Source: Gnetum montanum (taxonomy: Eukaryota > Streptophyta > Gnetopsida > Gnetales > Gnetaceae). Taken from it: a DNA stretch of 35,956 nt. The notes beneath the pieces are model-generated. The model was not told the origin of the DNA, did not search any database, and saw nothing but the letters and a program-made list of their open reading frames with translations. The position numbers and the translations under genes are program-made. This document shows, one piece after another, positions 1-9,210 of the stretch. Location of the stretch: positions 1,421,505 to 1,457,460 of the forward strand of contig MNCI01030304.1 in NCBI GenBank assembly GCA_015680685.1. Reading direction: 5' to 3'. Each line of letters begins with the position of its first letter. Position 1 is the first letter of the stretch.

Positions 1-17
1 TACCTCGCCACTCATCA
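1..17 (+). repeat. 3' end of the 5' LTR of element D
   Basis: The 17 bases end in CTCATCA and lie 1 bp before a PBS. They are the exact reverse complement of the LTR edge at 35733-35749, and they match the LTR ends at 14899 and 27374 with a few differences. The rest of this LTR lies outside the window. Confidence 0.85.
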
Positions 18-18
18 T

Positions 19-36
19 TGACGCCGTTGCTGGGGA
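19..36 (+). other. Primer-binding site of D, complementary to tRNA-Asp
   Basis: TGACGCCGTTGCTGGGGA matches 16 of 18 bases of the complement of the plant tRNA-Asp(GUC) 3' end (TGGCGCCGTTGCCGGGGA). Both mismatches are G-to-A or C-to-T. It sits 1 bp after the LTR end, where minus-strand priming occurs. Confidence 0.88.
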
Positions 37-161
37 CTAAGTGTTTGTGCACTAAATAGAACATAAAGGATATCAATCACATTGTTGGGAGCCTAAACGA
101 ACCTTCGGGTTAATTAATTAAACAAGAATTTATATAATGGTGAAATAGCACACCGATAACA

Positions 162-1031
162 ATGTATTATTCTCATAAGAGCAATTCACCACCTAAGGAC
201 CATACATGAGATAGTCGGCAACATAAAACACATAACCGAAATCAGCCAAGTCCTAAACAATACAAGATAGTTTATACTCATCTTGATGAGTATATTCCAA
301 ACTTTACCTTTATCCTCCATCAAGACGAGCAGCTGCGATGGAGAGATTTGCAAGGTAACATCGTGTTACCCCCAGATTGATCAGTCTCTCACATGCTTTT
401 CCGTGCCTTGGCACATATAGGCATGATTGAATTATATGCTGAATACATTGTGGAAGACTTTGATATGATGGATCATCCCATAGAAGCACAACGTATGAGG
501 GAATTAAGGTAGGAGAGTCAACATACACTTTTGAAGGGCAAAGGTCTGCATGTCCTTAGTGAAATAGGAGATGAGGAACCCCTTATAACAGGTTCTTTAT
601 CAAATGATGTTTCCCTTCCTAACAATGGTAAGGAGGTAGGGTATCAGAACCTATGATCAATGATACATAACCATGGTTTCGACGCCCATGAACACCAATT
701 GTTCACAGAGGAAACAACCACTCATGCTACGGACTTAGATCGTCACCACGATCGGGGCCATAGCAGCCGAAGAGAAGGCAAGAGACATCATCATGGCAAT
801 GGTTCCCCTTCTTCTTCCCCTTCTTCACATCACTCACCCTCTCCTTCCACATCTGGGCACAGCCATCATGAACACAATGGAGAGGATAAAGGTAGACAAA
901 ATGAGAGACCTCGATGGGAAAGTTGAGAGAGAGGACAAGGGTAAGGACATAGGGAGAGTAGGGAACAACGCAAACATCATAGGAGTCATGAAAGAGATGA
1001 TCATGATGAGCCCCTACTCGTAACCCGAAGT
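162..1031 (+). pseudogene. gag: Element D gag, N-terminal His/Ser-rich part
   Basis: The start is taken as ATG 162, which aligns with ATG 15044 in B and ATG 33861 (-) in A. A 125-bp untranslated leader (37-161) precedes it. The frame is closed by a stop at 207 and another after the motif VLPP (TGA about 378, also present in B). It reopens as a His-, Ser- and Arg-rich tract at 660-926 resembling a basic nucleic-acid-binding or linker region. No named domain is visible here. The assignment rests on colinearity with A and B and on the shared frame with the gag core downstream. Confidence 0.7.
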
Positions 1032-2630
1032 ATGCTTGACATAATGGAGGCAATTAGGATTCCCACAAGGCATTTAAAAGATAGTCAGAATAAACGTTTA
1101 GACGTGAACAATATCCCACGATTTGAAAGGGGATACAATGCAGATCTGCAAAATCATTTATAGGCATTCCACGATGCCTGTGCATTGTAGAATATAGAAA
1201 ATGAGTGGAAAAAACTTAAGTTGTTCCCAAGGACACTCATCAAGGAAGCAGAGAGTTGGTACCGATCCTTAGAACCAGAAACCATCAGGAGGTGGAGTAC
1301 GATGCTAGAACTCTTCAACGATAAGTATCAAACATACTCCTGAGTGTCTAATTTGCGTAAGCAGATCCAAGGCTAGAAACAAGGTACATATGAACCCTTG
1401 GATGCTGCCATGGCCCGCTACTACACATTGTTACATTGTTGCCCGCGCCATGGGTACGCTCAACGGGATCAACTTCGCCACATCGTGGATGGGCTAAGGC
1501 ATGAAACTAGAAGAACCCTTGGGACTTATGCCCAAGGGAGACTCATAAAACTTAGAGCCCATGAAGTACATAGCTTGTTGGAACAGGTAGCAAAAGAAGA
1601 AGGTGAGCTATGCAAAAGGGAAAGTGTGGAAGAATACAACCGTGATCCCTCTCTTCTAAAGAAGGGAGTGAAATTTTGTGATGAAGAGGACGAGTCACTA
1701 ATCGAAGAGTTGGTGAACAGGAAAACCTTGCCGATTCAAAAGTTAACAACAGAAATAGCGACTAAGGTGGATGATGTATGGAGTTCCTTAGACTCTAAAA
1801 TTGAAACTATCTTGAAAATCATAGAAGAGTATAAGGTAGAACAAAGTAGTGACAAAGGTAAGACAAAGCGGAGAGATTTAGGCCCTGCACATAACAAGGG
1901 TAAAGGGAAAATTACTATCTCTGATGAAGTTGTGGATTCAAACACAGAAGATGATGGTGGATGTGAGATCTGCTACTATGACCATCCTAAGGGATGTTGT
2001 CCAATCATCTCACATCTACAAGAGTCTAGGGTGTATGCACTTAACCCAAGACTCAACAAACGGCAGACACCCCGTAGGTTACTTTATTTCCAAGGTAACC
2101 CAAGATAGTTCCACCAACCCTTAACGTATTATCCAAGTGGAACTCCACCACAACTCATTAGGCAATATCAGCAGTGGCAATACCCACAGTCATGGGGGAT
2201 GCCATTGCTGAAACAATAGTACCCTTGCCGGCAACCGATTCCTCCAAGTCACCCTACGGGTTACGCAATCCCACAACGTCACTACCCAGTTCCGGAGTAT
2301 CACCTAACTTCCCCTCTAGGAAGGAACACCCCACATAAATACCATCCTCCAAATCCATCTACACCTCTCACGCCAATAGCTCCACGACCAACCGCTCCAA
2401 CAATGCCAAGGGTATTTCCCACACAACCGCAACCACCTAATGTCATGAGGGCTTCCAATCCTAAATTCTTAGTTGGCCCTAACAATTTTATGCCAAAACG
2501 ACCTTTCTTTAGAGCCAACAATCCAACCAAACCCTCACCCCCACACGCGGTTGAACACTTAAACATCGCCGTACCAAATAAGGCTTTGGGATCCCCTTCA
2601 AACAAGAAATCGTGCCCAATGCATACAGTT
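1032..2630 (+). pseudogene. gag: Element D gag core, zinc knuckle and proline-rich linker
   Basis: Gag forms the particle that packages element RNA. From ATG 1032 the product has a retrotransposon gag core with the landmarks AESWYRSL and TMLELFNDKYQ, followed by RYYTLLH. The longest open piece is 1398-2108. A compact zinc-knuckle-like motif lies at 1962-1997 (CEIC, then His and Cys, spacing CX2CX3HX3C, one residue short of the canonical knuckle at two places). A Pro/Gln-rich linker follows to about 2630. Stops interrupt the frame in several places (for example about 1161, 1188, 1341, 1374 and 2106). Where B can be compared they correspond to CAG, TGG or CGA codons, so they look like C-to-T or G-to-A decay. 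Confidence 0.85.
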
Positions 2631-3380
2631 ATGTTAACACATACAGTAATTGATTGGATCAAGGTTAGCCACCTTCCAAAGAAATTATTGGATCTGGGAG
2701 TCCCCCTAGTTTACCTCCAAATTGCTGGGAATGCACCCCATAAGGCTCTCCTTGACTCAGGTTCCAGAGTCAACTTAATCTCACAAGAACTGTATAAAAC
2801 TTGGAACCTGCCTCCAATCAAGAAGAGCAATATTTGCTTAGAGTTGGCTGACCAGTCCATCACTGTTCCTTTGGGATAGGTTGAGGACATTGTTACCATT
2901 ATGGGTGGTTGGTCATATCTAGCTGATTTCCTAGTGATCCAAATAAACAATGACAAAGGGGATTTCCCAATTATAATGGGAAGGGCATGGCTGAATACAA
3001 TCGATGCATGCCTAGGAATCCGCAATCTTTCCCTAGAAATATCTAAGACAAATACTTTTGGGAAAATTGAGAGGAAAAGAGTTCCATGCATCGCATATAG
3101 TGACATAGGGTGTCATTGCTTGCAGAAATCATGGGTGATGTGAAGTTTAGCATTGCCTGCATGCAATCGGTGTGCACAAGATATTGACATACAAAAGTGC
3201 CTATATGCAGCAGCCACACAACAAGAAAACACCCAGTGGCTAATGGCTGATAAAGAGAACAAATTGAAAACTTGCATGGAACTAGCTGAGGGAATAACTA
3301 GTGCTTACATTGAAAGCACAGACGTATTAGAGCAAGTCCGTTGCCAACTTCCAGCCCTTAACTTCGAAAACATTAATTAG
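2631..3380 (+). pseudogene. pro: Element D aspartic protease
   Basis: This is the retropepsin that would cut the polyprotein. The catalytic triad is seen as LLDSGS (Asp codon 2754-2756), followed by NLISQELY and, downstream, IIMGRAW, the usual second half of a plant gypsy protease. The frame is shared with gag, with no frameshift between gag and pol. A stop at about 2877 lies between the active site and the GRAW motif, and another at 3141. B at 17567-18169 carries the same protein without the internal stop. In A this segment is deleted. Confidence 0.85.
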
Positions 3381-4403
3381 GGGAAGTTGGAGATTCCTGA
3401 GGAGTTTAAACAAGAGCCCCTAGATTTAAAACCGTTGCCCACCGGTTTGGAATACATGACCCTTAAAAATAGAAAATCGGTAATCATCAACGCAAAGCTC
3501 GCACCCAAGCAAAAAGAAATTTTGCTAAAGGTGATAAACAAGTAGTCAACAACCTTTGCCTGGTCATACCCTGAACTAACCAAAATAGATCCTAGGATAT
3601 GCCAGCATAGGATTTACACAGGCCCCTCCATGAAACCTCGCAAGCAACTCCAGAGGTGATTGAACCCGAAGTTAAAACAAATAGTGAAAGAGGAGATAGA
3701 GCAGCTTCTCAAGGTTGGGTTCATTTACCCTATTGCTGATAGTGAATGGGTTAGTCCTCTTATAATCGTACCAAAAAAAGGAGGTAAATGGAGGGTATGT
3801 ATAGATTTTAGGTTATTAAATATGGCAACATTCAAAGATCACTTCCCATTGCCATTTGTTGACCAAGTCTTAGACACTATAGTAGGGCATCGTTATTACA
3901 GTTTTCTGGATGGGTATAGTGGGTACAACCAAATACGAATCGCACCAGAAGACCAAGCCAAAACAACGTTCACCACTCCTTGGGGAATGTTTGCATACAA
4001 ACAAATGCCTTTTGGCTTATGCAATGCACCTGCCACATTCCAACAATTAGTTCTAAGCATATTTCAACAGCAAATAGGTAATGGAGTAGAAGTCTGCATG
4101 GATGACTTCTCCACTTATGGGATGAGCTTTGATCAAGCCCTTGACTAATTAGAGCAAGTGTTGAAACAATGTGTTGAAACCAACCTAAAAATCAACTAGC
4201 AGAAGAACCATTTGATGGTTCAAGAGGGCATCGTACTGGGGCATAAAATTTCATAATCAAGAATTGAGGTGGATTCAGAAAAAATTAAAGTCATCCAAGG
4301 AATTACTCAACAACCATAAACTGTCAAAGACATTAGGTCGTTCCTTGGACACACTGGCTGCTATAGTAGATTTATTGAGAACTTCTCCAAAGTTGCCAAG
4401 CTA
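3381..4403 (+). pseudogene. pol: Element D reverse transcriptase
   Basis: RNA- and DNA-dependent DNA polymerase of the element. Motifs in order: VSPLIIVPKKGGKWRVCIDF, HFPLPF, FLDGYSGYNQ with the first catalytic Asp at 3909-3911, MPFGLCNAPATFQ, and MDDFS with the paired Asp residues at 4101-4106. Downstream come GIVLGHKIS and VKDIRSFLGH, which are characteristic of Athila-type RT. All catalytic Asp residues are kept, but stops occur before the core (3378, 3543, 3657) and after it (about 4146, 4197, 4254 and 4317), so no intact enzyme is encoded. Confidence 0.92.
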
Positions 4404-5040
4404 TTGGTGGAACTAACGAAAAAAGATGCATCATTCGAATGGACCAGGGAATTTGAAGGAGCATTCCAAACCCTCAAATATAGGTTTGTGGAAACTTCCA
4501 TTCTACAAGCCCCTGACTGGTCCAAGCCATTCCATATCATGATCGACGCATCTAATTACGCCTTAGGAGTCATACTAACACAATTAGATGAACAAAAATG
4601 ACCTTATTACATCCACTGTGCCAGTAAGAGTATCACTGGTGCACAACTCAACTACACGACTATGGAAAAAGAATTAATGGCTGTAGTGTTTGCACTGGAC
4701 AAATTTAGGTGCTATGTATTGGGCTACAAAGTATACATCCATATAGATCATAGTGCAATTAGGTTCCTTATGAACAAGCTAATAATTAGCCCGCGTATCA
4801 TACGTTGGTTGGTAATTCTTCAGGAGTTTGATTTAACAATAGTAGACCGCAAAGGCACCGAGAATGTAGTCGCCGATGACCTATCTCGGTTGCGTTGGGA
4901 CAACAAAGAGGATGAATATGTTGTATCTGCCCATTTTCCTAATGAAACCCTCTTTGTCGGTGTAGTGAATGATCAACCCATGGAAATAAATTGGTATAGT
5001 AGCATTCTTACTTATCTCATTTCCCAAAAAATACCATAGG
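4404..5040 (+). pseudogene. pol: Element D RNase H
   Basis: Removes the RNA strand of the RNA-DNA hybrid. It follows RT directly in the same frame. Landmarks are IMIDASNYALG (Asp 4545-4547), MEKELMAVVFAL (Glu 4671-4673), HIDHSAIRFL (Asp 4746-4748) and VVADDLSRL. In the last motif the usual His of VADHLSRL is Asp (4878-4880). Copy A keeps His there, so the change is specific to D. A stop lies at about 4599 and another at 5037. Confidence 0.88.
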
Positions 5041-6341
5041 GATTGGAATTTAGGAAGAAACAACAGTTTCTTCACAAAACCAAGTACTTCATGGAAATCC
5101 AGGGACAACTCTATAAAGTCTATCCTGATGGCTTGGTTTGATGGTGTGTGCCCGATAAGGATCAATAAAAGGTTCTCTAGGATCCTCATGAGGGCCCTTG
5201 TGGGGGTCACTATGCTGGGAGGTGGATGGCTACCAGGGTCCTGCTTGCAGGATATTATTAGCCAACACTATTTTGGGACACCCATCATTTTGCCCAATCC
5301 TGTGAACACTACCAATGTGATGGTGGAATGACTGCTAGAATGGAGGGTCCGCAACAATGGATCCAACCTTTGGAACCCTTCAATATCTGGGGAATAGATT
5401 TTATGGGGCCTATCACACCGATGTCCAACGGAAAAGCATACATCATCGTCGTTGTTGATTACTTAACCAAATGGGTTGAAGCAGCCGCAGTAACAAACTG
5501 CACATCCTCTACGGCTGCATAATTCGTACAACAACAAATTGTAAACAGGTTTGGTGTGTTGCGTGCACTCATCTCTAATAATGGAACACATTTTACGGGT
5601 GTAACCTTTCGCAAATTGATGCAATGCTTAGGGGTTGAGCATAAAATGATCACATCTTATCATCCCTAAGCTAATGGCCAAGCTGAGGTTACTAATCGAG
5701 AGATTACCAGAATATTAATGAGAACGGTTAGCAAATTTAGGTGAGACTAGAGCGTAAAACTAAACGACACTCTCTAGGCATATCGCTTTGCTTGGAAGCT
5801 TCTGACTGGCTATTCTTCCTATGAGTTAGTGTATGGGAAACTACCCAAGCTTCCCATACAGAATGAGCTCCGTACACTATCCATGGTTTGTGACCTTTAC
5901 CTGGACCTTGACCTAGCACAAAAACAACGGTTGGCAACTCTGAATGTGTTAGACGAGAATAGATTGGTTGCACTATCATTAAATGAGTTGCACAAGGCAC
6001 ACAATAAACAACATCATGACTTAAGGATCCAAAGGTTTAGGTACCAACCAAGAGACAGGGTCCTTCACTGGAATCCCATGCACGTACCTCAGCATACAAA
6101 ATTCCAAACATTGTGGGAAGCATCCTATATTATTCATACAACCTTCCCCTCTGGAGCCATGATGATATACAAGCCTGACAGCCCAGATAAAAGATTATTG
6201 GTTAATGTACAACAAACAAAACCTTTCCGTGAACCCACAACAGCCAGTACAAGTTTCACCTCCACTAGTAGGCAACCTCGCTCTCTATTTCGGATCTCTC
6301 CCTTGCAATTCAATCATGGGGGAGATGGCCACCTATGCTAA
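5041..6341 (+). pseudogene. pol: Element D integrase and C-terminal tail
   Basis: Inserts element cDNA into the genome. The zinc-binding part has His 5187, His 5208 and Cys 5301, but the second Cys position (5310-5312) is Tyr, as it also is in A. The core begins at GIDFMGPITP (catalytic Asp 5397-5399). The second catalytic Asp is Asn (5577-5579, in SNNGTHFTG). The Glu of GQAEVTN is intact (5685-5687). The tail holds KLPKLPIQNE and a GPF/Y-like region, and ends with HGGDGHLC then a stop at 6339-6341, matching the ends in A and B. Internal stops lie at about 5151, 5178, 5520, 5667 and 5742. Confidence 0.9.
6315..6328 (+). other. Purine tract overlapping the end of pol (D)
   Basis: CATGGGGGAGATGG lies in the last codons of pol and is kept in B (18497-18510) and A (minus strand, about 28866-28879). 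It shares the CATGGGGG core with the 3' polypurine tract of the family. It also encodes the conserved HGGDG tail, so conservation may be purely coding. A role as a second plus-strand primer is only a possibility. Confidence 0.45.
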
Positions 6342-6450
6342 TCATATGGGGCCTTAAGTTTTTTTAAGTTTCTGTTTAACAATGTTTTTGTTTTACACAT
6401 TTTTATTTTACAAGTTTTTGTTTTACAACATCGTTATACTTTTCCATTTG

Positions 6451-6467
6451 GTGTGTGTGTGTGTGTG
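6451..6467. repeat. (GT)n microsatellite
   Basis: A run of about 8.5 GT units in the post-pol region of D. The equivalent place in B (about 18620-18640) shows only a degenerate GT/T stretch, so the repeat expanded in D alone. Confidence 0.85.
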
Positions 6468-6606
6468 ATCCACCCTGTAAGTTTGTCACCCAATAAGTGT
6501 TCGGAATGATGGTATGAACTATTTTCATATTGATTGCTAATGTTTGATTTTTACCTTTAAGTCACAATGTTGATACTAAGGTATGTTTCTTTTGATATGA
6601 TAGGCA

Positions 6607-8133
6607 ATGAGTTCACTCCATCTATCCATCCACCAAGTTCTATGGTCTCTCTTGGCTTGGAAATGTACAGTCCCCTTCATAATAAGAACTTTAATGAATT
6701 GATGACTGGGTATTTATCAAACTAAGGAAGGACTCAAGGTTTGAAAAGGATGTGACTTTAAGGGAACTTGATGCTTTTGTGTTGGCCATTCTCTTGGGTG
6801 CTTGGATGTTTTCTTCTTGAGTTTTCTTGCCATTCCGATGTTACCCAATTATCGGAAGCTGAGACAATAAAAATAACCAAGTCTTTGCATGGTGTGGTTC
6901 TTACACATAAACACACAAAACACAAAAAAAAATAAATAAATTAAGTGAGAATTCAAAGCACACCCCTTACATACACTGGTTATGGAACCAAAAACGTTCC
7001 CTCTAACTAAGGTCCTTCTCGCTTCCTATTCTCTTCTTGTTTCATTGGAATGGTGGTGGCTCTTGGGGGAAGCATTCTTGTTATTCAAGTGGATGGTTTA
7101 GCCAAGTGCATTGATGCGAAGTCACTGGATGTGGTTGGTTTGAGGTTGGAGTTGGAATGAGATTTGCCCAATCACATTAATCATGAAACACACAAGGGGC
7201 TGTACACCACCTTGTTTGTGGGATTCCATTCCATCCTCTTCTCTCCATCCTTCTCTCCATTGTTCACCTCGTTGCTGGTTGTATCATTAGTGTATATTTT
7301 GGTAGATGCATTATTTTCTTTTTGGTAAATTCTTGTGGTTAAGACTTTAACTCTTGTTCCAATTGACATTCTCGGAGCCTACAGACTCTTTGAATGTGGG
7401 TTTGTCAAGGCATTAAGGGCATGAACCTGCTTTGGGGAGGATCCACTGACATTCCTATTTGGAGCATTAGTTAATTTCTTTCCCTTAACATTTTGCAATT
7501 AATTTATTTTTTTTCATTTCCATCTTGACATCCATTTCATTGATGCCATCGTTGTCCCTTTTTATCTATCTTTCTTACTCCTTTTCTTTCTCCATTCTAA
7601 CGCTACTGGAGGTTCGCGATTAGTCATGGGGGTACAGGGCCTAATTTTCTTGATTTCCTCTTAGCCTCAAATTTTTTCAATTTTTTCCTAACCCCTACAC
7701 CTTCGGTAATCATCATTAATACATCCCCAGATCCACAATTAGCCATACCACAACCTAGCCAATGGACCTACACCAAAGCAAGGTATTAATTACATGATGA
7801 TTCATTTACCCTTGCTAATATATGATTGTGTTATGTGTGCAGATGGTGATCATACAACAACGGATTGGATCTGAAGTAAACACTTGGAATGGAGCCATGA
7901 TGGAAGTAGCTATGCAAGGAGCAAGATCGATGGTGCGCTTATCGCTAGACAATGGAAGGCGTAGTCTTGGCATTGGCAGTAGCAACACTTCTTTCTCTCT
8001 CTCTCTTTCTTAGCTGCCAACTAAGGCCTGATGTCATTGTAATAAGGTGTTCACCCTTGTTATCATAAACACCAGTTTTGTCAAGTATTTTAACAATGAT
8101 CCATTCACATGTCATCCCATTAGTTCTATTCCC
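6607..8133 (+). pseudogene. Element D post-pol (env-position) decayed reading frame
   Basis: Between pol and the PPT lies about 1.85 kb, where Athila elements can carry an env-like gene. An ATG at 6607 aligns with 18769 in B and 28597 (-) in A. Downstream are hydrophobic stretches (VLAILLGAWMF near 6775-6810 and a longer Phe/Leu/Ile-rich run at about 7500-7680). The last part (7840-8130) holds HTTTDW, LDNGRRSLGIGS and NDPFTCHP, recognisable in all three copies. D has stops, an extra insertion of about 25 bp near 7650 and a 1-bp deletion near 7768, so it is broken. I do not recognise a domain family. It may be an env-like remnant or simply conserved non-coding sequence. Confidence 0.35.
7625..7634 (+). 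other. Internal PPT-like sequence (D)
   Basis: CATGGGGGTA is identical to the true PPT of copy A (13732-13741) and differs by one base from the true PPT of D, but no LTR follows. B has the equivalent at 25988-25997 (CATGGGGGTC). Confidence 0.5.
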
Positions 8134-8195
8134 CTCAATAATCCCATACCTTCCTAATATTTTGTAAGGAACTCAAGGATGAGTTTTCATTCAGT

Positions 8196-8205
8196 CATGG
8201 GGATA
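8196..8205 (+). other. Polypurine tract of D
   Basis: CATGGGGATA lies immediately before the LTR start TGATGA. The same arrangement occurs at 26541-26550 in B and on the minus strand at 13732-13741 in A. It primes plus-strand synthesis. Confidence 0.85.
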
Positions 8206-8228
8206 TGATGAGACATGATTTGCATGAG

Positions 8229-8274
8229 CCACGATATCATGTTGTCCCCTACGATATCGCGTATGCGATATCAC
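8229..8274. promoter_or_regulatory. U3 cluster of GATATC palindromes (D LTR)
   Basis: Three GATATC hexamers occur within 45 bp, two in the wider contexts ACGATATCGCG and GCGATATCAC. Similar clusters lie in the same U3 position of every LTR in the window (14127-14150, 26559-26640, 13637-13725, 34735-34806), 20-70 bp upstream of the TATA box. A transcription-factor binding array is inferred, not shown. Confidence 0.5.
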
Positions 8275-8551
8275 AGTCAGCCACCATATCTATGAATAAG
8301 AGGCAGCACTCCCCTTATTTTCCATCCTGGTTTAGAAGTAGGAAAAATTTGGTAGTTTGATCACTCCAGAGATAGAATATTTTCCATGTGCCTGCAGTAG
8401 GAGTCCCAACGTGAACGGATCTTTATTTGAGCAACATTGTACCTAAACACAAGTTGTGTATGGCAATAAAGACAAGCTTTCTGGATAAACCTTGTAGTGC
8501 ATGGAATAGGATTTTATTTATTATTTTCTCTCTCACCCTTAAAATCCTAGA

Positions 8552-8737
8552 ATGCGGTATGAGTATGACTTGATTACAAGCATCTAAGGATGTGTACGGA
8601 TAGTCAAGGAATCGGCTGCTCATCGCATGCGGTATGAGTAACGACTTGATTACAAGCATCTAAGGATGTGTACGGATACTCAAGGAATCGGCTACTCATC
8701 GCATGCGATATGAGTACGACTTGATTATGAGCATCTT
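8552..8737. repeat. 75-bp tandem repeat inside the D LTR
   Basis: The motif ATGCGGTATGAGTA recurs at 8552, 8627 and 8703 (last copy ATGCGATATGAGTA). Units 1 and 2 are almost identical and the third is partial. A further fragment with TCAAGGAATCGGCTGCTCAT recurs at about 8819-8838. The other LTRs lack the duplication. Confidence 0.9.
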
Positions 8738-9209
8738 GTGTGACTACTTGGTAATATAGTGGTGTATCTAGGATCTACACTTGGTAATCCCAGTGGTAGT
8801 CCTAGATGTGTACGGTTAGTCAAGGAATCGGCTGCTCATCGCACTTAGGCTAGATTAGCTTTCTCAACCCTTTCCTCCTAGTTAGGTGCCTCAGTACAAC
8901 CACTTCGAGCACGTGTGTTATGCATGGTGATCCTAGTAACGATTAGCGTTTGGTAGCCACGGTTGCATCGGTTCAGGGTGTGTACGGTAAGTGGGAACGG
9001 ATGCTGATGCTAGGTAATTTAGACTTAGTCATTAGTTAGAGTTAGTTAGTTTCTCAACCCTTCACCTCGATAGCATAGGTGAAAAATGTAAAAGACTACA
9101 AAAATCATATACCTCGGACTTACTTAACCATATACCGTGACAACTACAAGTAAGTCTGGGAAGACAATGAATGATTAACCCCAAGTGTTCCATGGGGCGT
9201 GTAGGCACT

Positions 9210-9210
9210 N
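9210..9210. other. Ambiguous base N at a sequence discontinuity
   Basis: The only N in the window. An LTR alignment stops at the base before it, and a chromovirus RT begins in mid-domain at the bases after it. A collapsed gap or assembly join is likely here. Confidence 0.9.

Larger units (their letters stand above)
1..9209 (+). mobile_element. Element D: Athila-like Ty3/gypsy LTR retrotransposon, incomplete at both ends
   Basis: The order is LTR end, PBS, gag, protease, RT, RNase H, integrase, long post-pol region, PPT and 3' LTR. RT-RH-integrase order defines Ty3/gypsy. The tRNA-Asp PBS, the RT motifs FLDGYSGY and MDDFS, the phrase VKDIRSFLGH after RT, and the long post-pol stretch are typical of the plant Athila lineage. 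Only 17 bp of the 5' LTR lie in the window, and the 3' LTR stops at the N. The whole gag-pol stays in one frame from 162 to 6341 with many stops and no net frameshift, so this is a dead copy aged mainly by base substitution. Copies A and B in this window belong to the same family. Confidence 0.93.
8206..9209 (+). repeat. 3' LTR of element D, truncated at the N
   Basis: Starts TGATGA after the PPT and aligns along its length with the LTRs of B and A. It is longer than those (1004 bp before the break, against 780-840 bp) because of an internal 75-bp tandem duplication. The final 80 bases or so, ending CTCATCA in other copies, are missing: the alignment stops at GTAGGCACT just before the N at 9210. 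Confidence 0.9.

Noticed and set aside
310-528. Minus-strand open frame across the D gag start
   Set aside because: It lies opposite a gag region colinear with A and B and has no recognisable domain, so it is an antisense shadow.
7783-7842. A 60-bp mini-intron (GTATTAATT...TGTGCAG) in the post-pol frame, with equivalents in B (26119-26178) and A (27383-27442)
   Set aside because: Splice-like ends are conserved, but the 60 bases are a multiple of three and read open in A and D, so splicing is not needed. The length is also shorter than most plant introns.
8563-8737. Possible CRISPR-like or satellite array
   Set aside because: Only two full units and one partial unit, without spacers, lying inside an LTR. 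It is a local tandem duplication.
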